DNA of 64,000 bases from DATKRB01 sp036501425 (GTDB lineage Bacteria; Actinomycetota; Acidimicrobiia; Acidimicrobiales; RAAP-2), in NCBI GenBank assembly GCA_036501425.1, contig DASYAI010000040.1:62001-126000 (forward strand). The letters run 5' to 3'. Shown here in pieces: positions 27,810 through 39,877 of this stretch. The notes beneath the pieces were generated by a model, which made no database searches, was not told the DNA's origin, and was given only the letters and a program-made list of their open reading frames with translations. Position 1 is the first letter of the stretch, and each line of letters begins with the position of its first letter. Made by a program: the position numbers and the translations under genes.

Positions 27810-28790
27810 TCAACGGCCGCCCGGCCGGGTCGCCCCGACGTAGAGGTCCTGGCCGAAGGGGTCTCCGATGGTGGTCGGGAAGGGCTCGACCCGGACGTCG
27901 GCCCCGGCGTGGGGCGCGTCAACCATCGTCGGCCGCCCGGCCGTCGAGCCGAGGTAGATCCCGACGTGGGACACCTCGTCGGGCCCGTCACCGAAGAACA
28001 CCAGGTCCCCCGGCTCGAGCGGAGTGCCCGGAGCGAGGCGAGGGCCGGCGTCGAACTGGGCCTGGGCCACCCGGGGGAGCGCCAGTCCCACCGCCCGGTA
28101 GGCGGCCTGCACGAGCCCCGAGCAGTCGAAGGCCACCCCTGGCGTCTCGCCGCCCCACTGGTAAGGGGTCCCCACCTCGGCCAGGGCCCAGTCGGCCGCG
28201 GCCTGGCCCGCCGAGGCCGCCCCGGTGGAGGCCTCGCCGTAAGCGGCCGCCAGACCCAGGACCTCGTCGACGTACCCCTGGTCGTGGTCGTAGGCGAATA
28301 CCGCCCCAGCCAGATCGGTCCCCCCGGCGGCTCCGTTGGCGCACAGCAACCTCGCCGCGGCGAAGACGGCGTCGGTCGGGTCGTAGGGGGAGGGTGGCTG
28401 CGCCCCGCCCGGTGGGACCGGCGTGTCGTAGGCGGCGAAGGTGGCGGGCTCGAACTGCATGGGCCCCTCGGCGCCGGCCGGATTGGCGCCGGCGTGGACC
28501 CCGGGAAGATCCGAGGTCCCGTTCCCCGACTCCACGGTGCCGATGGCGGCCAGCACCGTCCACGGCAGCCCGGAGCAGGTGCCCGCCGCCTGCTGGTAGA
28601 GCGCCACCATGTCGGGCGAGATCCCCGCCGACACCCCCGACGCCCCCGACACCCCCGACGCCGCGGTGGCCGGGGCCTCCTCGGCGCCGCTCAGCATGGC
28701 CACGATGCCCGCCCCGGCCGCACCGGCGATGGCCACGCCCAGCAGGGCCAGTCCGGCGCCGACCGCGCCGAGGGCCCGAAGCCCCGTCAT
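27810..28790 (-). CDS. Lytic transglycosylase-like plus NlpC/P60 cell-wall hydrolase
   Basis: The 326-residue exported protein has an N-terminal membrane/signal helix (LRALGAVGAGLALLGVAIAG). An SLT-like domain follows, with VLAAIGTVESGNG, where Glu is the likely catalytic acid, and EGPMQFEPATF. The C-terminal NlpC/P60 domain has the catalytic Cys in FDCSGLVQAAYR, His in VSHVGIYLG and a third polar residue near MVDAPHAG. It would cleave peptidoglycan glycan strands and stem peptides in the wall. The ATG at 28790 puts the hydrophobic helix at the N terminus. Confidence 0.88.
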   Translation of the reverse strand: MTGLRALGAVGAGLALLGVAIAGAAGAGIVAMLSGAEEAPATAASGVSGASGVSAGISPDMVALYQQAAGTCSGLPWTVLAAIGTVESGNGTSDLPGVHAGANPAGAEGPMQFEPATFAAYDTPVPPGGAQPPSPYDPTDAVFAAARLLCANGAAGGTDLAGAVFAYDHDQGYVDEVLGLAAAYGEASTGAASAGQAAADWALAEVGTPYQWGGETPGVAFDCSGLVQAAYRAVGLALPRVAQAQFDAGPRLAPGTPLEPGDLVFFGDGPDEVSHVGIYLGSTAGRPTMVDAPHAGADVRVEPFPTTIGDPFGQDLYVGATRPGGR

Positions 28791-28937
28791 CCGCGCCTCG
28801 CGGGGATCACGTCCACCCGTCGTCGCCTCCACCCGTCGTCGCCTCCACTCGCCCCTGCCCGTCCGGAGCGCCGCCGCGTCGCCCCGGTGCAGAACGGTCG
28901 GCCCATCACCCGGGCGCTACGCTCGCCCCGAGGGCCA

Positions 28938-29156
28938 GTGGACGAAGAGCTTTCCCAGATCGCCGGGCAGTTGGGCGACATCGCCGAACGCTTGGCCGAC
29001 CTGGCGATCGATCAGCTGCGCGCCGCGGTGGGATCGCCGGATGCGGACGCCGCCGACCAGGTCCAGCGCGAGCGCCGGCTCACCCGGGCCCGCCGGGCGG
29101 TCGAACGAGCCGCCGCCCTGGTGGCCGGGTTGCCCGAGCCGACCGAAGACGCCTGA
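28938..29156 (+). CDS. Small helical protein, unknown function
   Basis: The 72-residue product begins MDEELSQIAGQLGDIAERLA and is almost entirely helical with heptad-like spacing (ADLAIDQL, RRLTRARRAVERAAALVAG), so it is probably a coiled-coil protein. It ends acidic. The overall pattern resembles small subunits such as XseB, but the family motifs are not clear enough to claim it. The GTG at 28938 follows cgaggg; TACGCT 14 nt upstream of the start could be the -10. It is convergent with the LOG-family gene (25 bp). Confidence 0.55.
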   Translation: MDEELSQIAGQLGDIAERLADLAIDQLRAAVGSPDADAADQVQRERRLTRARRAVERAAALVAGLPEPTEDA

Positions 29157-29181
29157 TCCGGTCCCCGCCGGGGCTCGGGCG

Positions 29182-30225
29182 CTAGAGCTCGTTCAGGGCG
29201 TCGATCAGCATGCGCAGCCGCCCGTAGTGGAGCCGGTCGAAGCGCAGCGCCACCCGCGGCAGGTCGAGCAGGTCGTTCCCCGCCCGTTCGGGAGCGAGGG
29301 GAGCGACCTCGCGGATCGTGCCCGACACGACGATGTCGGCGAACTGCTTGGTCAGCCCCCGGAGGGCCGCCTCGCCCGGGGCGCGCTGGAGCCGCAGCAC
29401 CAGCAGGTCGCCCACCCACCGGCACGAGTGGTAATTGCGGTAGAAGTGCAACACCTCCTCGGTGGCCGTTTCGACCGAGTCGGTGATCGTGTAGAGGGCG
29501 ACGTCCTCGGGGGAGACCCAACCGGCCGCCACCGCCTCCTCGCGGATGAACCGCTCCCAGGCCCGCCAGTAGGTGCCGCCCGGGGTTTCCACCAGCACCA
29601 TCGGGGCCGGCTCGGCCTTGCCGGTCTGCAGGAGGGTGAGCAGCTCGTAGCACTCGTCCTGGGTGCCGAAGCCACCCGGCAGCACCGCGTAGGCGTGCGA
29701 CTCCTTGATCAGCATCAGCTTGCGGGTGAAGAAGTAGCGCATCTCCACCAGCTTCGGGTCCTGGGCGATGAACGGGTTGGCTCCCTGCTCGTGGGGCAGC
29801 CGGATGTTGACGCCGAAGGACCGATCCCGACCCGCCCCCTCGATGCCCGCCGCCATGATCCCCGGACCGGCACCGGTGACCACCATCCAACCGGCGTCGG
29901 CCAACCGGGCCGCCAGCTCGCGGGCCATCACGTAGACCGGGTCCTCGGGCAAGGTACGGGCCGAGCCGAACATGGTGAGCTTGCGCACCGTGCGGTAGGG
30001 ACGGAAGACCCGGAACGCCTCGGTCATCTCGGCCAACGCCGCATCGGCGATCTTGAGATCGCCGGTGCTGGTGCCCTCGCGCGCGAGCTCCCACAAGGTG
30101 GCCAGCATCGAGCGCATCAGGTCGGATTGCGAGCGGCTCAGCGACCGGCCGCCGGCGAGCGCCTCCATGGCGCGGTCGAGCGCCTCGGTCCCGGGGCGCT
30201 CCGCCGCCGGAAGCACGTCGGACAC
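29182..30225 (-). CDS. LOG-family (TIGR00730-type) Rossmann protein
   Basis: The 347-residue product has the LOG/lysine-decarboxylase-like core: LTMFGSARTL, VVTGAGPGIMAAGIEGA and the signature PGGFGTQDECYELL (PGGxGTxxE). Small LOG proteins are cytokinin-riboside monophosphate phosphoribohydrolases; long-type members such as this one, with about 100 extra N-terminal residues, may act on other nucleoside monophosphates. The GTG at 30225 starts 2 nt after the fbiC stop, placing the gene last in the pentose phosphate-fbiC operon. Confidence 0.85.
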   Translation of the reverse strand: MSDVLPAAERPGTEALDRAMEALAGGRSLSRSQSDLMRSMLATLWELAREGTSTGDLKIADAALAEMTEAFRVFRPYRTVRKLTMFGSARTLPEDPVYVMARELAARLADAGWMVVTGAGPGIMAAGIEGAGRDRSFGVNIRLPHEQGANPFIAQDPKLVEMRYFFTRKLMLIKESHAYAVLPGGFGTQDECYELLTLLQTGKAEPAPMVLVETPGGTYWRAWERFIREEAVAAGWVSPEDVALYTITDSVETATEEVLHFYRNYHSCRWVGDLLVLRLQRAPGEAALRGLTKQFADIVVSGTIREVAPLAPERAGNDLLDLPRVALRFDRLHYGRLRMLIDALNEL

Positions 30226-30227
30226 CG

Positions 30228-32659
<2,432 letters not shown>

Positions 32660-32663
<4 letters not shown>

Positions 32664-33424
32664 GGCGAGGGAGCCTCCTGTGCGCTGGTTCGGGACACGG
32701 GCGGGCCGGCGTCGGTGACCGGGCCGAAGGCCGCCTGGTCGATCAGCCACAACGCGGCAGCGCGCACCCGGGCCGCCGGCAGGTCCTCACCCCGAGCGAG
32801 CGCCGCCACGATGGGCGCCTTGGAGCCTCCGGCGACGGTGAACACCGCCTGGCGCCCCCGGTCGATGGCCGGCAGCGTGAGGGTGAGCCGAGGGTGGGGA
32901 TTGCGACCGGCGGGGTCGACCGTCGCCAGCACCAGCCGGTCGGCGGGGTCGGCCAGCGCGGCCGAGCCGGCGAACAGCGACGCGGTGTGCCCGTCGGGGC
33001 CGACACCGAGGTGAACGAGGTCGAGGCCCCCGCCCTCCAGCGCCCGGGCGACCACCAACCCGTAGGCGGCGGCACACCGGTCGGGGTCGCCTTCGGTGGG
33101 CATGGGGTGGAAGGCGGCCACCGGGGGCACCCGATCGAGGAGCGCCTCGCGCACCAGGCGCTGGTTGGCGTCGGGATGATCGGCCGGCACCAGGCGCTCG
33201 TCGCCGAGGTAGACGGACACCACCGACCAGTCGACCGGCCCCGGGTCGGCGGCCAGCCGCTCGTAGCAGTCCCGGGCCGTCGCCCCGCCGGAGAGCACCA
33301 GGGAGAAGCCGGGGCCGGGGCGGGCGGCGAACGCCTCGTGCACCACCCGGGCGAAGGCGCTGGGCACGTCGGGCACGGGCCCCCGGGCCAGGGCGGCGGC
33401 GAGAGCCGAGGGCACGGTGGTCAC
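32660..33424 (-). CDS. pgl: 6-phosphogluconolactonase
   Basis: The 254-residue DevB/SOL-type lactonase hydrolyses 6-phosphogluconolactone. It has the phosphate-binding LSGGATARDCYERLA, YLGDERLVPADHPDANQRLV, and the signature HLGVGPDGHTASLFAGS (about 156-172). The GTG at 33424 overlaps the zwf stop (GTGA), and its own stop overlaps fbiC (ATGA); the longer upstream frame lies inside zwf and has no lactonase similarity. Second step of the oxidative pentose phosphate pathway. Confidence 0.95.
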
Positions 33425-34959
33425 GGGACCGGGACCCGCCACGAGTCCCCCGAGCGCTCCAGCAGGAGGTCGGCGACGTGCGGTCCCCAGGTGCCGGCGG
33501 GATAGAGGTGCAGGCCGCCCGGCTCCTTCCACGCCTCGAGGTAGGGGTTCACGATCCTCCACGCCTGCTCAACCTCGTCGGTGCGGATGAACAGCGTGGG
33601 GTCGCCGATCATGGCGTCGTGGAGCAGCCGCGGGTACCCGTCCATCCCGTCGTCGAGGAAGGTCGACTGGTACTCGAAGTCCATCGCCACCGACTGGACC
33701 CGGAAGGCCTCGCCGGGGACCTTGGCCCCGAAGTGCAGGCTGATGCCCTCGTTCGGCTGGATGCGCAGGACCAGCTCGTTGGGTCCGAGCTGCCGGCTCA
33801 GCACCCCTTCGAAGGCGAGGAAGGGCACGGGCTGGAACCGCAGGGCCACCTCGGTGACCCGGGCCGGTAGCCGCTTGCCCGTGCGCACGTAGATGGGGAC
33901 GCCCGCCCACCGCCAGTTGTCGACGTTCAGGCGCAGGGCGACGTAGGTCTCCGTGGCGCTGTTGGGGGCCACACCCTCCTCCTCGCGGTAGCCCGGCACC
34001 GCCACCCCGCCGATCACCCCCGAGGTGTACTGGCCCCGCACCACCCGGTCGAGGGCGGCGTCGGGCGAGGGGATGTCGATCGCGTCGAGCAGCTTGACCT
34101 TCTCGTCGCGGATGTGCGTGGCGTCCATGGCAGTCGGCGGCTCCATCAAGGTGAGCGCCATCACCTGCATCACATGGTTCTGCACGATGTCACGCAGCGC
34201 GCCGGCGGTCTCGTAGAAGCCGCCGCGGTGCTCCACCCCCAGGGCCTCGGCCACGGTGATCTGCACCTGCTCGACGTACCGGCGGTTCCAGATCGGCTCG
34301 AAGACCGCGTTGGCGAAGCGCAGCGCCAGCACGTTCTGGACGGTCTCCTTGCCCATGTAGTGGTCGATCCGGAAGATCTGGTCCTCGTCGAAGGCACTGT
34401 GGACGGACCGGTCGAGGTCGAGGGCGCTCTCGAGGTCCCGGCCGTAGGGCTTCTCGATGACCAGGCGGGCGAAGCTGCCCCCCTCGCCCGGATGGTTGCA
34501 ATCCTCCTTGGCCAGCGCCTCGGCGATGGCGGCGAACATGCTCGGGACCGTGGCCAGGTAGTAGAGCCGGTTGCCGCCCGTCTCGTAGGTGGCGTCGGCG
34601 AACCCGAGCAGCTCCTTCAATCGGTCGAAGGTGTCGGTGGACGCGTACTCGCCCCCGACGTAACGAAACCGCTCGACCAGGCGCCGCCACTGCTCGCCGC
34701 CACCGGTGACGTCACGGAGTGCCGCGGCGCGGAACTCCTCGTCGCTCCACGGCGTTCGTGCCACACCGATCACGGTGAAGCGGTCGTTGAGCCGGCCGCG
34801 GTCGGCGAGGTTGGCCAGCGCCGGCAGGATCTTGCGCGACGTCAGGTCGCCCGAGGCGCCGAAGATGACCATGGCCAGCGGCGGCGTCTGGGCGGGCGCC
34901 GGCCGCAGGCCCCCGACTGCCGCGTCCGACACCTCGGCCGCCTCCGCCGGGGCGCTCAC
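33421..34959 (-). CDS. zwf: Glucose-6-phosphate dehydrogenase
   Basis: This 512-residue enzyme oxidises glucose-6-phosphate, the entry to the pentose phosphate pathway. The nucleotide loop is VIFGASGDLTSRKILPAL (about 31-48). The active-site signature RIDHYMGKE (about 195-203) carries the catalytic His and Lys. NRRYVEQVQITVAEALGVE and the late WRIVNPYLEAW are typical. The GTG at 34959 overlaps the gnd stop (GTGA). The first 28 residues are Ala-rich and poorly conserved. A conventional NAD(P) enzyme, not the F420-dependent Fgd. Confidence 0.97.
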   Translation of the reverse strand: MSAPAEAAEVSDAAVGGLRPAPAQTPPLAMVIFGASGDLTSRKILPALANLADRGRLNDRFTVIGVARTPWSDEEFRAAALRDVTGGGEQWRRLVERFRYVGGEYASTDTFDRLKELLGFADATYETGGNRLYYLATVPSMFAAIAEALAKEDCNHPGEGGSFARLVIEKPYGRDLESALDLDRSVHSAFDEDQIFRIDHYMGKETVQNVLALRFANAVFEPIWNRRYVEQVQITVAEALGVEHRGGFYETAGALRDIVQNHVMQVMALTLMEPPTAMDATHIRDEKVKLLDAIDIPSPDAALDRVVRGQYTSGVIGGVAVPGYREEEGVAPNSATETYVALRLNVDNWRWAGVPIYVRTGKRLPARVTEVALRFQPVPFLAFEGVLSRQLGPNELVLRIQPNEGISLHFGAKVPGEAFRVQSVAMDFEYQSTFLDDGMDGYPRLLHDAMIGDPTLFIRTDEVEQAWRIVNPYLEAWKEPGGLHLYPAGTWGPHVADLLLERSGDSWRVPVP

Positions 34960-35903
34960 GACGACCCGGGCCCCGGGGCGCCGGTCTCCATCCCCTGCTC
35001 GCCGGACTCGAGCGTCACCGCGTGGCCTCCGAACTGGTTGCGCAGGGCCGCCAGCAACCGGAACTGGAAGCTGTCCGCTTGGCGCGACGCGAATCGGGCA
35101 TAGAGGGCGGCGGAGATCGCCGGCGCCGGAACGGCCCGCTCGATGGCCTCCTCGACCGTCCAGCGACCCTCGCCCGAGTCGGTGACCACGCCCTTGATCT
35201 GGTCGAAGCCCGACCCGGGGGCCAGCGAGCGCTCGGTCAGGTCCAGCAACCAGCTGCGGACGACGGACCCGGAGCGCCAGATGGAGGCGATCTCGTGGAG
35301 ATCGAGGTTGAACTCGTCGGCCGCCCCCATGATGTCGAAGCCTTCGGCATAGGCCTGCATGAGGCCGTACTCGATGCCGTTGTGCACCATCTTGACGAAG
35401 TGGCCCGCCCCGACCGGTCCGACGTGGGCGTACCCGCCCTCGGGCGCCAGGGTGCGGAAGGCGGGCTCCACCACGGCGACCGACTCGGGGGTTCCCCCGA
35501 CCATCAGGCAGTACCCCTCGGTCAGCCCCCACACCCCGCCCGAGGTTCCGGCGTCGATGAACCCGATCCCCTTGGCGGCAAGCCGCTGCGCGATGGGGCC
35601 GGCCTCGTGGTAGTTGGAGTTGCCCCCGTCGACGATGACGTCGCCCCTCGAGAAGCGCTCGGCAAGCGCGTCGATGGTCTGGTTGGTCGGTGCACCGGCC
35701 GGAACCATCACCCAGGCGGCCCGGGGAGCGGACAACTTGTCGGCCAGCTCCTCCAACGACCCCGCTGGCTCAGCTCCCTTGGCGGCTGCGTTGGCGCGTG
35801 CGGATTCCGAAAGGTCGAAGGCCACCACCTGGTGCCCCCCTAGCAGCAGGCGCTCGGTCATGTTGGCGCCCATCTTGCCGAGGCCGACCATCCCGATCTT
35901 CAT
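34956..35903 (-). CDS. gnd: 6-phosphogluconate dehydrogenase, short type
   Basis: The 315-residue decarboxylating dehydrogenase of the short (YqeC/GndA-like, TIGR00872) type is about 150 residues shorter than E. coli Gnd. The Rossmann motif is MVGLGKMGANM (5-15), the substrate loop is GTSGGVWGLTEGYCLMVGG, and the catalytic region is GAGHFVKMVHNGIEYG. Asp after the second strand (VVAFDLSE) suggests NAD rather than NADP preference (inference). The ATG at 35903 follows gaggagg. A 231-bp spacer separates it from tal upstream; it contains possible -10 hexamers but no clear terminator, so a second operon promoter is possible. Confidence 0.93.
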   Translation of the reverse strand: MKIGMVGLGKMGANMTERLLLGGHQVVAFDLSESARANAAAKGAEPAGSLEELADKLSAPRAAWVMVPAGAPTNQTIDALAERFSRGDVIVDGGNSNYHEAGPIAQRLAAKGIGFIDAGTSGGVWGLTEGYCLMVGGTPESVAVVEPAFRTLAPEGGYAHVGPVGAGHFVKMVHNGIEYGLMQAYAEGFDIMGAADEFNLDLHEIASIWRSGSVVRSWLLDLTERSLAPGSGFDQIKGVVTDSGEGRWTVEEAIERAVPAPAISAALYARFASRQADSFQFRLLAALRNQFGGHAVTLESGEQGMETGAPGPGSS

Positions 35904-36134
35904 GCGCTCCTCCTCGTTGGCCTTGCCGCTCGCCGCCCTTGGTCTTCGTTCGCTACCCGCCCGCCGGATCGCCTCTCGCCCGACCCGACTGTCCTTACGC
36001 CCCGGAGCGTGCCACGCCGACGGGAGGAGCACGGCGCGGCCCCGCCCGTCCGGTTCGACGGGAGATGCCGGCTCGACCCGGGATCCACGGAGGGCCCACG
36101 ACCCGGGTGCCGCGAGGGGCCGGGAGCCGGAGGC

Positions 36135-37295
36135 TCAGCCGGCCCGGCGATCAGCCGCTCCTCGGGGCGCGCCGTGGCCGTCGGCGAGTGCCGCCGCCTT
36201 GTCCGACAAGACCTCGAGGAGCTCGTCGAACGACTTGGCGAATGCCGCCACCCCCTCGACCTCCAGCGTGTCTGCCACGTCGTCGAGGTCGACGCCCGCC
36301 TCGGCCACCCGGACCAGCACCGCCTGCGCAGCGGCCGGGTCGGCGTCGATGGTCCGGGCGACGGTGCCCCGGGCGGCCAGCGCCTCGAGCGTCGACTCCG
36401 GCATCGTGTTGACGGTGTGGGGACCGATCAGGTTGTCGACGTAGAGCAACTCGGGGTAGGCGGGGTTCTTGGTCGAGGTCGACGCCCACAGGGGCCGCTG
36501 GACCCGGGCGCCCTTCGCCGCCAACGCCTCCCAGCGGGGCCCGGAGAAGGTCCGGACGAAGTGCTCGTAGGCCACCTGCGCCTGCGCCACGGCCGCGTGG
36601 CCCCGCAGCGCCAGCACGGCCCGGTCACCGTCGGGACCGCCGGCCAGCTCCTCGAGGCGGCGGTCGATCTCGGTGTCGACCCGGCTCACGAAGAACGAGG
36701 CCACGCTGGCCACCGAGGAGAGGTCGCTGGCGCCCGAGGCGGCGTAGTCCTCGAGCCCGGCGAGGTAGGCCTCGGTCACCGCGTCGTACCGATCGAGCCC
36801 GAAGATCAACGTGACGTTGATGTTGCGTCCCTCGCCGATCATCCGGCGGATGGCGGGCAGCCCTTCGACCGTGCCGGGGATCTTCACCATGAGGTTCGGC
36901 CGATCGACCCGCTCGTGGAGGGTACGCGCCTCCTCGGTGGTGCGGGCGGTGTCATGGGCCGCCGCAGGGGAGACCTCCAGCGACACGAAGCCGTCGGTGC
37001 GGTCGCTGTCCTCGTAGAGGGGCGCCAGCAGTCCCAGGGCATCGACGATGTCGGTGACCACCAGGGTCCAGTAGGCGTCGTCGACGGTGCCGGTGGTCGT
37101 CAGGGTGGCGAACTGCTCGTCGTAGGTCGCCTGACCCTCGATCGCCTTGGCGAAGATCGACGGGTTGGAGGTGATGCCCCGGACGCCATCGGCGATCATG
37201 CGCTCCAGCCGGCCGTCGTGGATCCAGTCCCGGCGGAGGTTGTCCAGCCAGGGGCTCTGACCCTGGCTCGAGTAGAGGTCGTGGAGCCTGGTCAT
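36135..37295 (-). CDS. tal: Transaldolase
   Basis: The 386-residue class I aldolase of the actinobacterial/cyanobacterial transaldolase type moves a dihydroxyacetone unit between sugar phosphates. GVRGITSNPSIFAKAI is the substrate loop near residues 38-53. The Schiff-base Lys is in RPNLMVKIPGTVEGLPAI (about 130-147). RNINVTLIFGLDRY and RPLWASTSTKNP are also family landmarks. The ATG at 37295 overlaps the tkt stop (ATGA); the much longer open frame upstream is antisense-phase noise within tkt. Confidence 0.95.
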   Translation of the reverse strand: MTRLHDLYSSQGQSPWLDNLRRDWIHDGRLERMIADGVRGITSNPSIFAKAIEGQATYDEQFATLTTTGTVDDAYWTLVVTDIVDALGLLAPLYEDSDRTDGFVSLEVSPAAAHDTARTTEEARTLHERVDRPNLMVKIPGTVEGLPAIRRMIGEGRNINVTLIFGLDRYDAVTEAYLAGLEDYAASGASDLSSVASVASFFVSRVDTEIDRRLEELAGGPDGDRAVLALRGHAAVAQAQVAYEHFVRTFSGPRWEALAAKGARVQRPLWASTSTKNPAYPELLYVDNLIGPHTVNTMPESTLEALAARGTVARTIDADPAAAQAVLVRVAEAGVDLDDVADTLEVEGVAAFAKSFDELLEVLSDKAAALADGHGAPRGAADRRAG

Positions 37296-39310
37296 CGACG
37301 GGCCCCCCTTTCGTTCTCGACGAGCGCCACAGCCCGCTCGGCCACGTTGTCGGCGGTGAAGCCGAACTTCGCCAGCGCCACCGAGCCGGGGGCCGAGGCG
37401 CCGAAGGTGTCGATGGCCACGCTGTCGTCCGCGTAGCGGTCCCATCCGAACGAGCTGGCCGCTTCCACCGCCAAGCGGGGCACGCCCGCCGGCAGCACGG
37501 CGTCGTGGTAGTCGCGGTCCTGCTCCTCGAACCATTCCCAGCACGGCAGGGACACCACCCGGGCTCGCAAGGCGCGCCGGGCGAGCGCTGCTCGGGCCTC
37601 GACGCACACGTGCACCTCGCTGCCGGTGGCGACGAGGACCACGTCGGGCGTTCCGTCGCCCTCCTCGGGCACGAGCACGTACCCGCCCCGGCCGACCCCC
37701 TCCGCGGCCAGCCGACCCGTCGCCTCGAGGACCGGCAGGTCCTGGCGGCTCAACACCAGCCCGACCGGCTGGTCGGCCTCGACCGCGCGACGCCACGCCT
37801 GGACGGTCTCGTTGGCGTCGGCCGGCCGCACGACCACCAGCCCGGGCATCGCCCGCAGCGAGGCGAGCTGCTCGATCGGCTGGTGCGTGGGCCCGTCCTG
37901 GCCGAGGCCGACCGAGTCGTGGGTCCACGAGTAGACGACGTGGGCACGCGAGATGGCCGCGAGACGGACCGCGGCGCGCATGTAGTCGCTGAACGCGAAG
38001 AACGTGCCTCCCACCGGGAGCACGCCGCCGTGCAGGGCCATGCCGGTCATCGCCCCAGCCATGGCATGCTCGCGGATCCCGTAGTACACCTGCCGGGACC
38101 CGGGGTGCGCGGCCGATTGCGGCGGCTCGTCGGGCAGCTGCATTCCCGTATTGCCGGTCAGGTCGGCCGCCCCGACCACCAACCCGGGCAGCGCGTCGGC
38201 GGTCCCCCGGATGCAGCTGTTGACGGCTTTGCGGGTGGCGATCATCTCGCCGCTCTCGAACTTCGGGAGCCCCGCCTCCCAGCCCGCAAGCGCGTGGCCC
38301 GCCTGGGCGGCGTCCCAGGCGGCCCGGTCCCCGCCGTACGAGGCGAGCCTGGCCTGCCACTCGGACCGCAGCTGCCCACCCCGGGCGCCGGCCTGGCGGA
38401 AATGCTCGAGGACGTCGTCGGGGACCCAGAACGACTCGTCCGGGGGGAGCCCGAGGATCTGCTTGGTCGCCCGGATCTCCTCGGGCGGGAACACGTCGCC
38501 GTGCGCCTTGTTGGAGTCCGTCAGGTGGGGTGACGGCCAGCCGATGTGGCTCCGGAGCACGATCAACGACGGTCGGTCCTCCACCGCCATCGCACGGCGG
38601 ACCGCCGCTTCGAGCCGCTCGGTGTCGTTGGCCGCCTCCCCGAGGTCCTCGACGTCCCAGCCGTAGGCGGCGAAGCGCCCCGGGACGTCGTCGCTGTAGG
38701 CGAGCTCGGTCGGACCGTCGATGCTGATGTGGTTGTCGTCGTACACGCAGATCAACCGGCCGAGCCCGAGGTGCCCGGCCAGCGAGGCCGCCTCGTGCGA
38801 GATGCCCTCCTCGAAGCAGCCGTCGCCGGCCACCACGAAGGTGTGGTGATCGCAGAGCTCGGGCCCGAAACGCGCTCGCAGGAAGCGCTCGGCGATGCCC
38901 ATCCCCACCGCGTTGGCCACACCCTGGCCCAGCGGCCCGGTGGTCGTCTCCACGCCCGGGGTGTGGCGCCGTTCGGGATGGCCCGGCGTGCGGCTGCCCC
39001 ATTCCCGGAAGGCGCGCAGGTCGTCGAGGCCGAGGCCGTAGCCGGTCAGGTACAGCATGGAGTACAAGAGGATGGAGGCGTGGCCGTTGGAGAGCACGAA
39101 CCGATCGCGGTCCGGCCAGTCCGGATCGGTCGGGTCGTATCGCATCACCCTGGTCCACAGCACGTAGGCGAGCGGCGCCAGGGCCATCGCCGTTCCGCTG
39201 TGTCCGGAGTCGGCCGCGGCCGGCCCATCCATCGCGAGGCCCCGGATGACGTCGATCGCCAGGCGCTCCACCAGGCCATCGTCGGCAGGCGGGACAGCCG
39301 GGCCGGTCAT
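37292..39310 (-). CDS. tkt: Transketolase
   Basis: This 672-residue thiamin diphosphate enzyme transfers two-carbon units in the non-oxidative pentose phosphate pathway. It has DSGHSGTAMALAPLAYVL, the ThDP/Mg motif GDGCFEEGISHEAASLAGH through DNHISIDG, HIGWPSP, the catalytic Glu region YYGIREHAMAGAMTGMALHG, and THDSVGLGQDGPTHQPIEQL. Full length for the family. It heads the minus-strand operon tkt-tal-gnd-zwf-pgl-fbiC-LOG. TAGGGT lies 6 nt before the ATG, so the message is probably leaderless. Confidence 0.97.
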   Translation of the reverse strand: MTGPAVPPADDGLVERLAIDVIRGLAMDGPAAADSGHSGTAMALAPLAYVLWTRVMRYDPTDPDWPDRDRFVLSNGHASILLYSMLYLTGYGLGLDDLRAFREWGSRTPGHPERRHTPGVETTTGPLGQGVANAVGMGIAERFLRARFGPELCDHHTFVVAGDGCFEEGISHEAASLAGHLGLGRLICVYDDNHISIDGPTELAYSDDVPGRFAAYGWDVEDLGEAANDTERLEAAVRRAMAVEDRPSLIVLRSHIGWPSPHLTDSNKAHGDVFPPEEIRATKQILGLPPDESFWVPDDVLEHFRQAGARGGQLRSEWQARLASYGGDRAAWDAAQAGHALAGWEAGLPKFESGEMIATRKAVNSCIRGTADALPGLVVGAADLTGNTGMQLPDEPPQSAAHPGSRQVYYGIREHAMAGAMTGMALHGGVLPVGGTFFAFSDYMRAAVRLAAISRAHVVYSWTHDSVGLGQDGPTHQPIEQLASLRAMPGLVVVRPADANETVQAWRRAVEADQPVGLVLSRQDLPVLEATGRLAAEGVGRGGYVLVPEEGDGTPDVVLVATGSEVHVCVEARAALARRALRARVVSLPCWEWFEEQDRDYHDAVLPAGVPRLAVEAASSFGWDRYADDSVAIDTFGASAPGSVALAKFGFTADNVAERAVALVENERGARR

Positions 39311-39316
39311 GAACTC

Positions 39317-39322
39317 ACCCTA
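39317..39322 (-). promoter_or_regulatory. -10 element, leaderless tkt operon promoter
   Basis: TAGGGT on the minus strand, 6 nt before the ATG at 39310. No canonical -35 at the expected position. Confidence 0.55.
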
Positions 39323-39472
39323 TCGACTCGTGGTGTGGAGTAGGACCCGGAAGCTCCTGCTTGCCATCCGGCAGCCCCCCGGGCGAGGATTCGGGCACGC
39401 CAGGCGGTCCGGGCCGACCCGAACTGGGTTCCCGGTGCCCGACAGGCGCCACAAAGGAGGATCGAGGAGCAC

Positions 39473-39877
39473 GTGGCACGGTTCGGACGAGGCGATCGGC
39501 AGCCGAGGGCGCGAGGTTCGCAAAAGGGCGTCCGGACCAGCAGCGCCGACGCGCTGCAGCTGGTGCTGGCATACGTCAAGCAAGAGGCGCTGACCCCCCT
39601 GAAGGGGCTGGCGCGCTTCGTGCTGTTCGGGCTCGCCGGCTCGCTGGCGATCGCCACGGGCACGGTCCTCCTGCTGGTCGCGGCCCTCCGGGTGCTGCAG
39701 AGCGAGACCGGGGCGTTCCGGGGCAACCTCTCGTGGATCCCCTATGTCATCGTCGTGGCGCTGGGAGGGCTCCTGATCGCCCTGTCCGCCTGGCGGATCA
39801 CCGCCGGGCCGGCTCGACGCCACCAGATCACCAGCCAGTCCTCCCGCAGTGACGGCGCCGAAGGGAAGGGCAAGTGA
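39473..39877 (+). CDS. Phage holin-X/DUF1469-like membrane protein
   Basis: The 134-residue protein has a basic N-terminal tail, an amphipathic stretch (ALQLVLAYVKQEALTPLKG), and two hydrophobic helices (about 46-71 and 87-108). This layout matches the actinobacterial holin-X superfamily proteins of unknown function. The polar C-terminal tail ends SDGAEGKGK. The GTG at 39473 follows aaaggagg. It is the first of three tightly packed small membrane genes (next starts at 39874 with a 4-bp overlap) ending at trmI. Confidence 0.7.
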   Translation: MARFGRGDRQPRARGSQKGVRTSSADALQLVLAYVKQEALTPLKGLARFVLFGLAGSLAIATGTVLLLVAALRVLQSETGAFRGNLSWIPYVIVVALGGLLIALSAWRITAGPARRHQITSQSSRSDGAEGKGK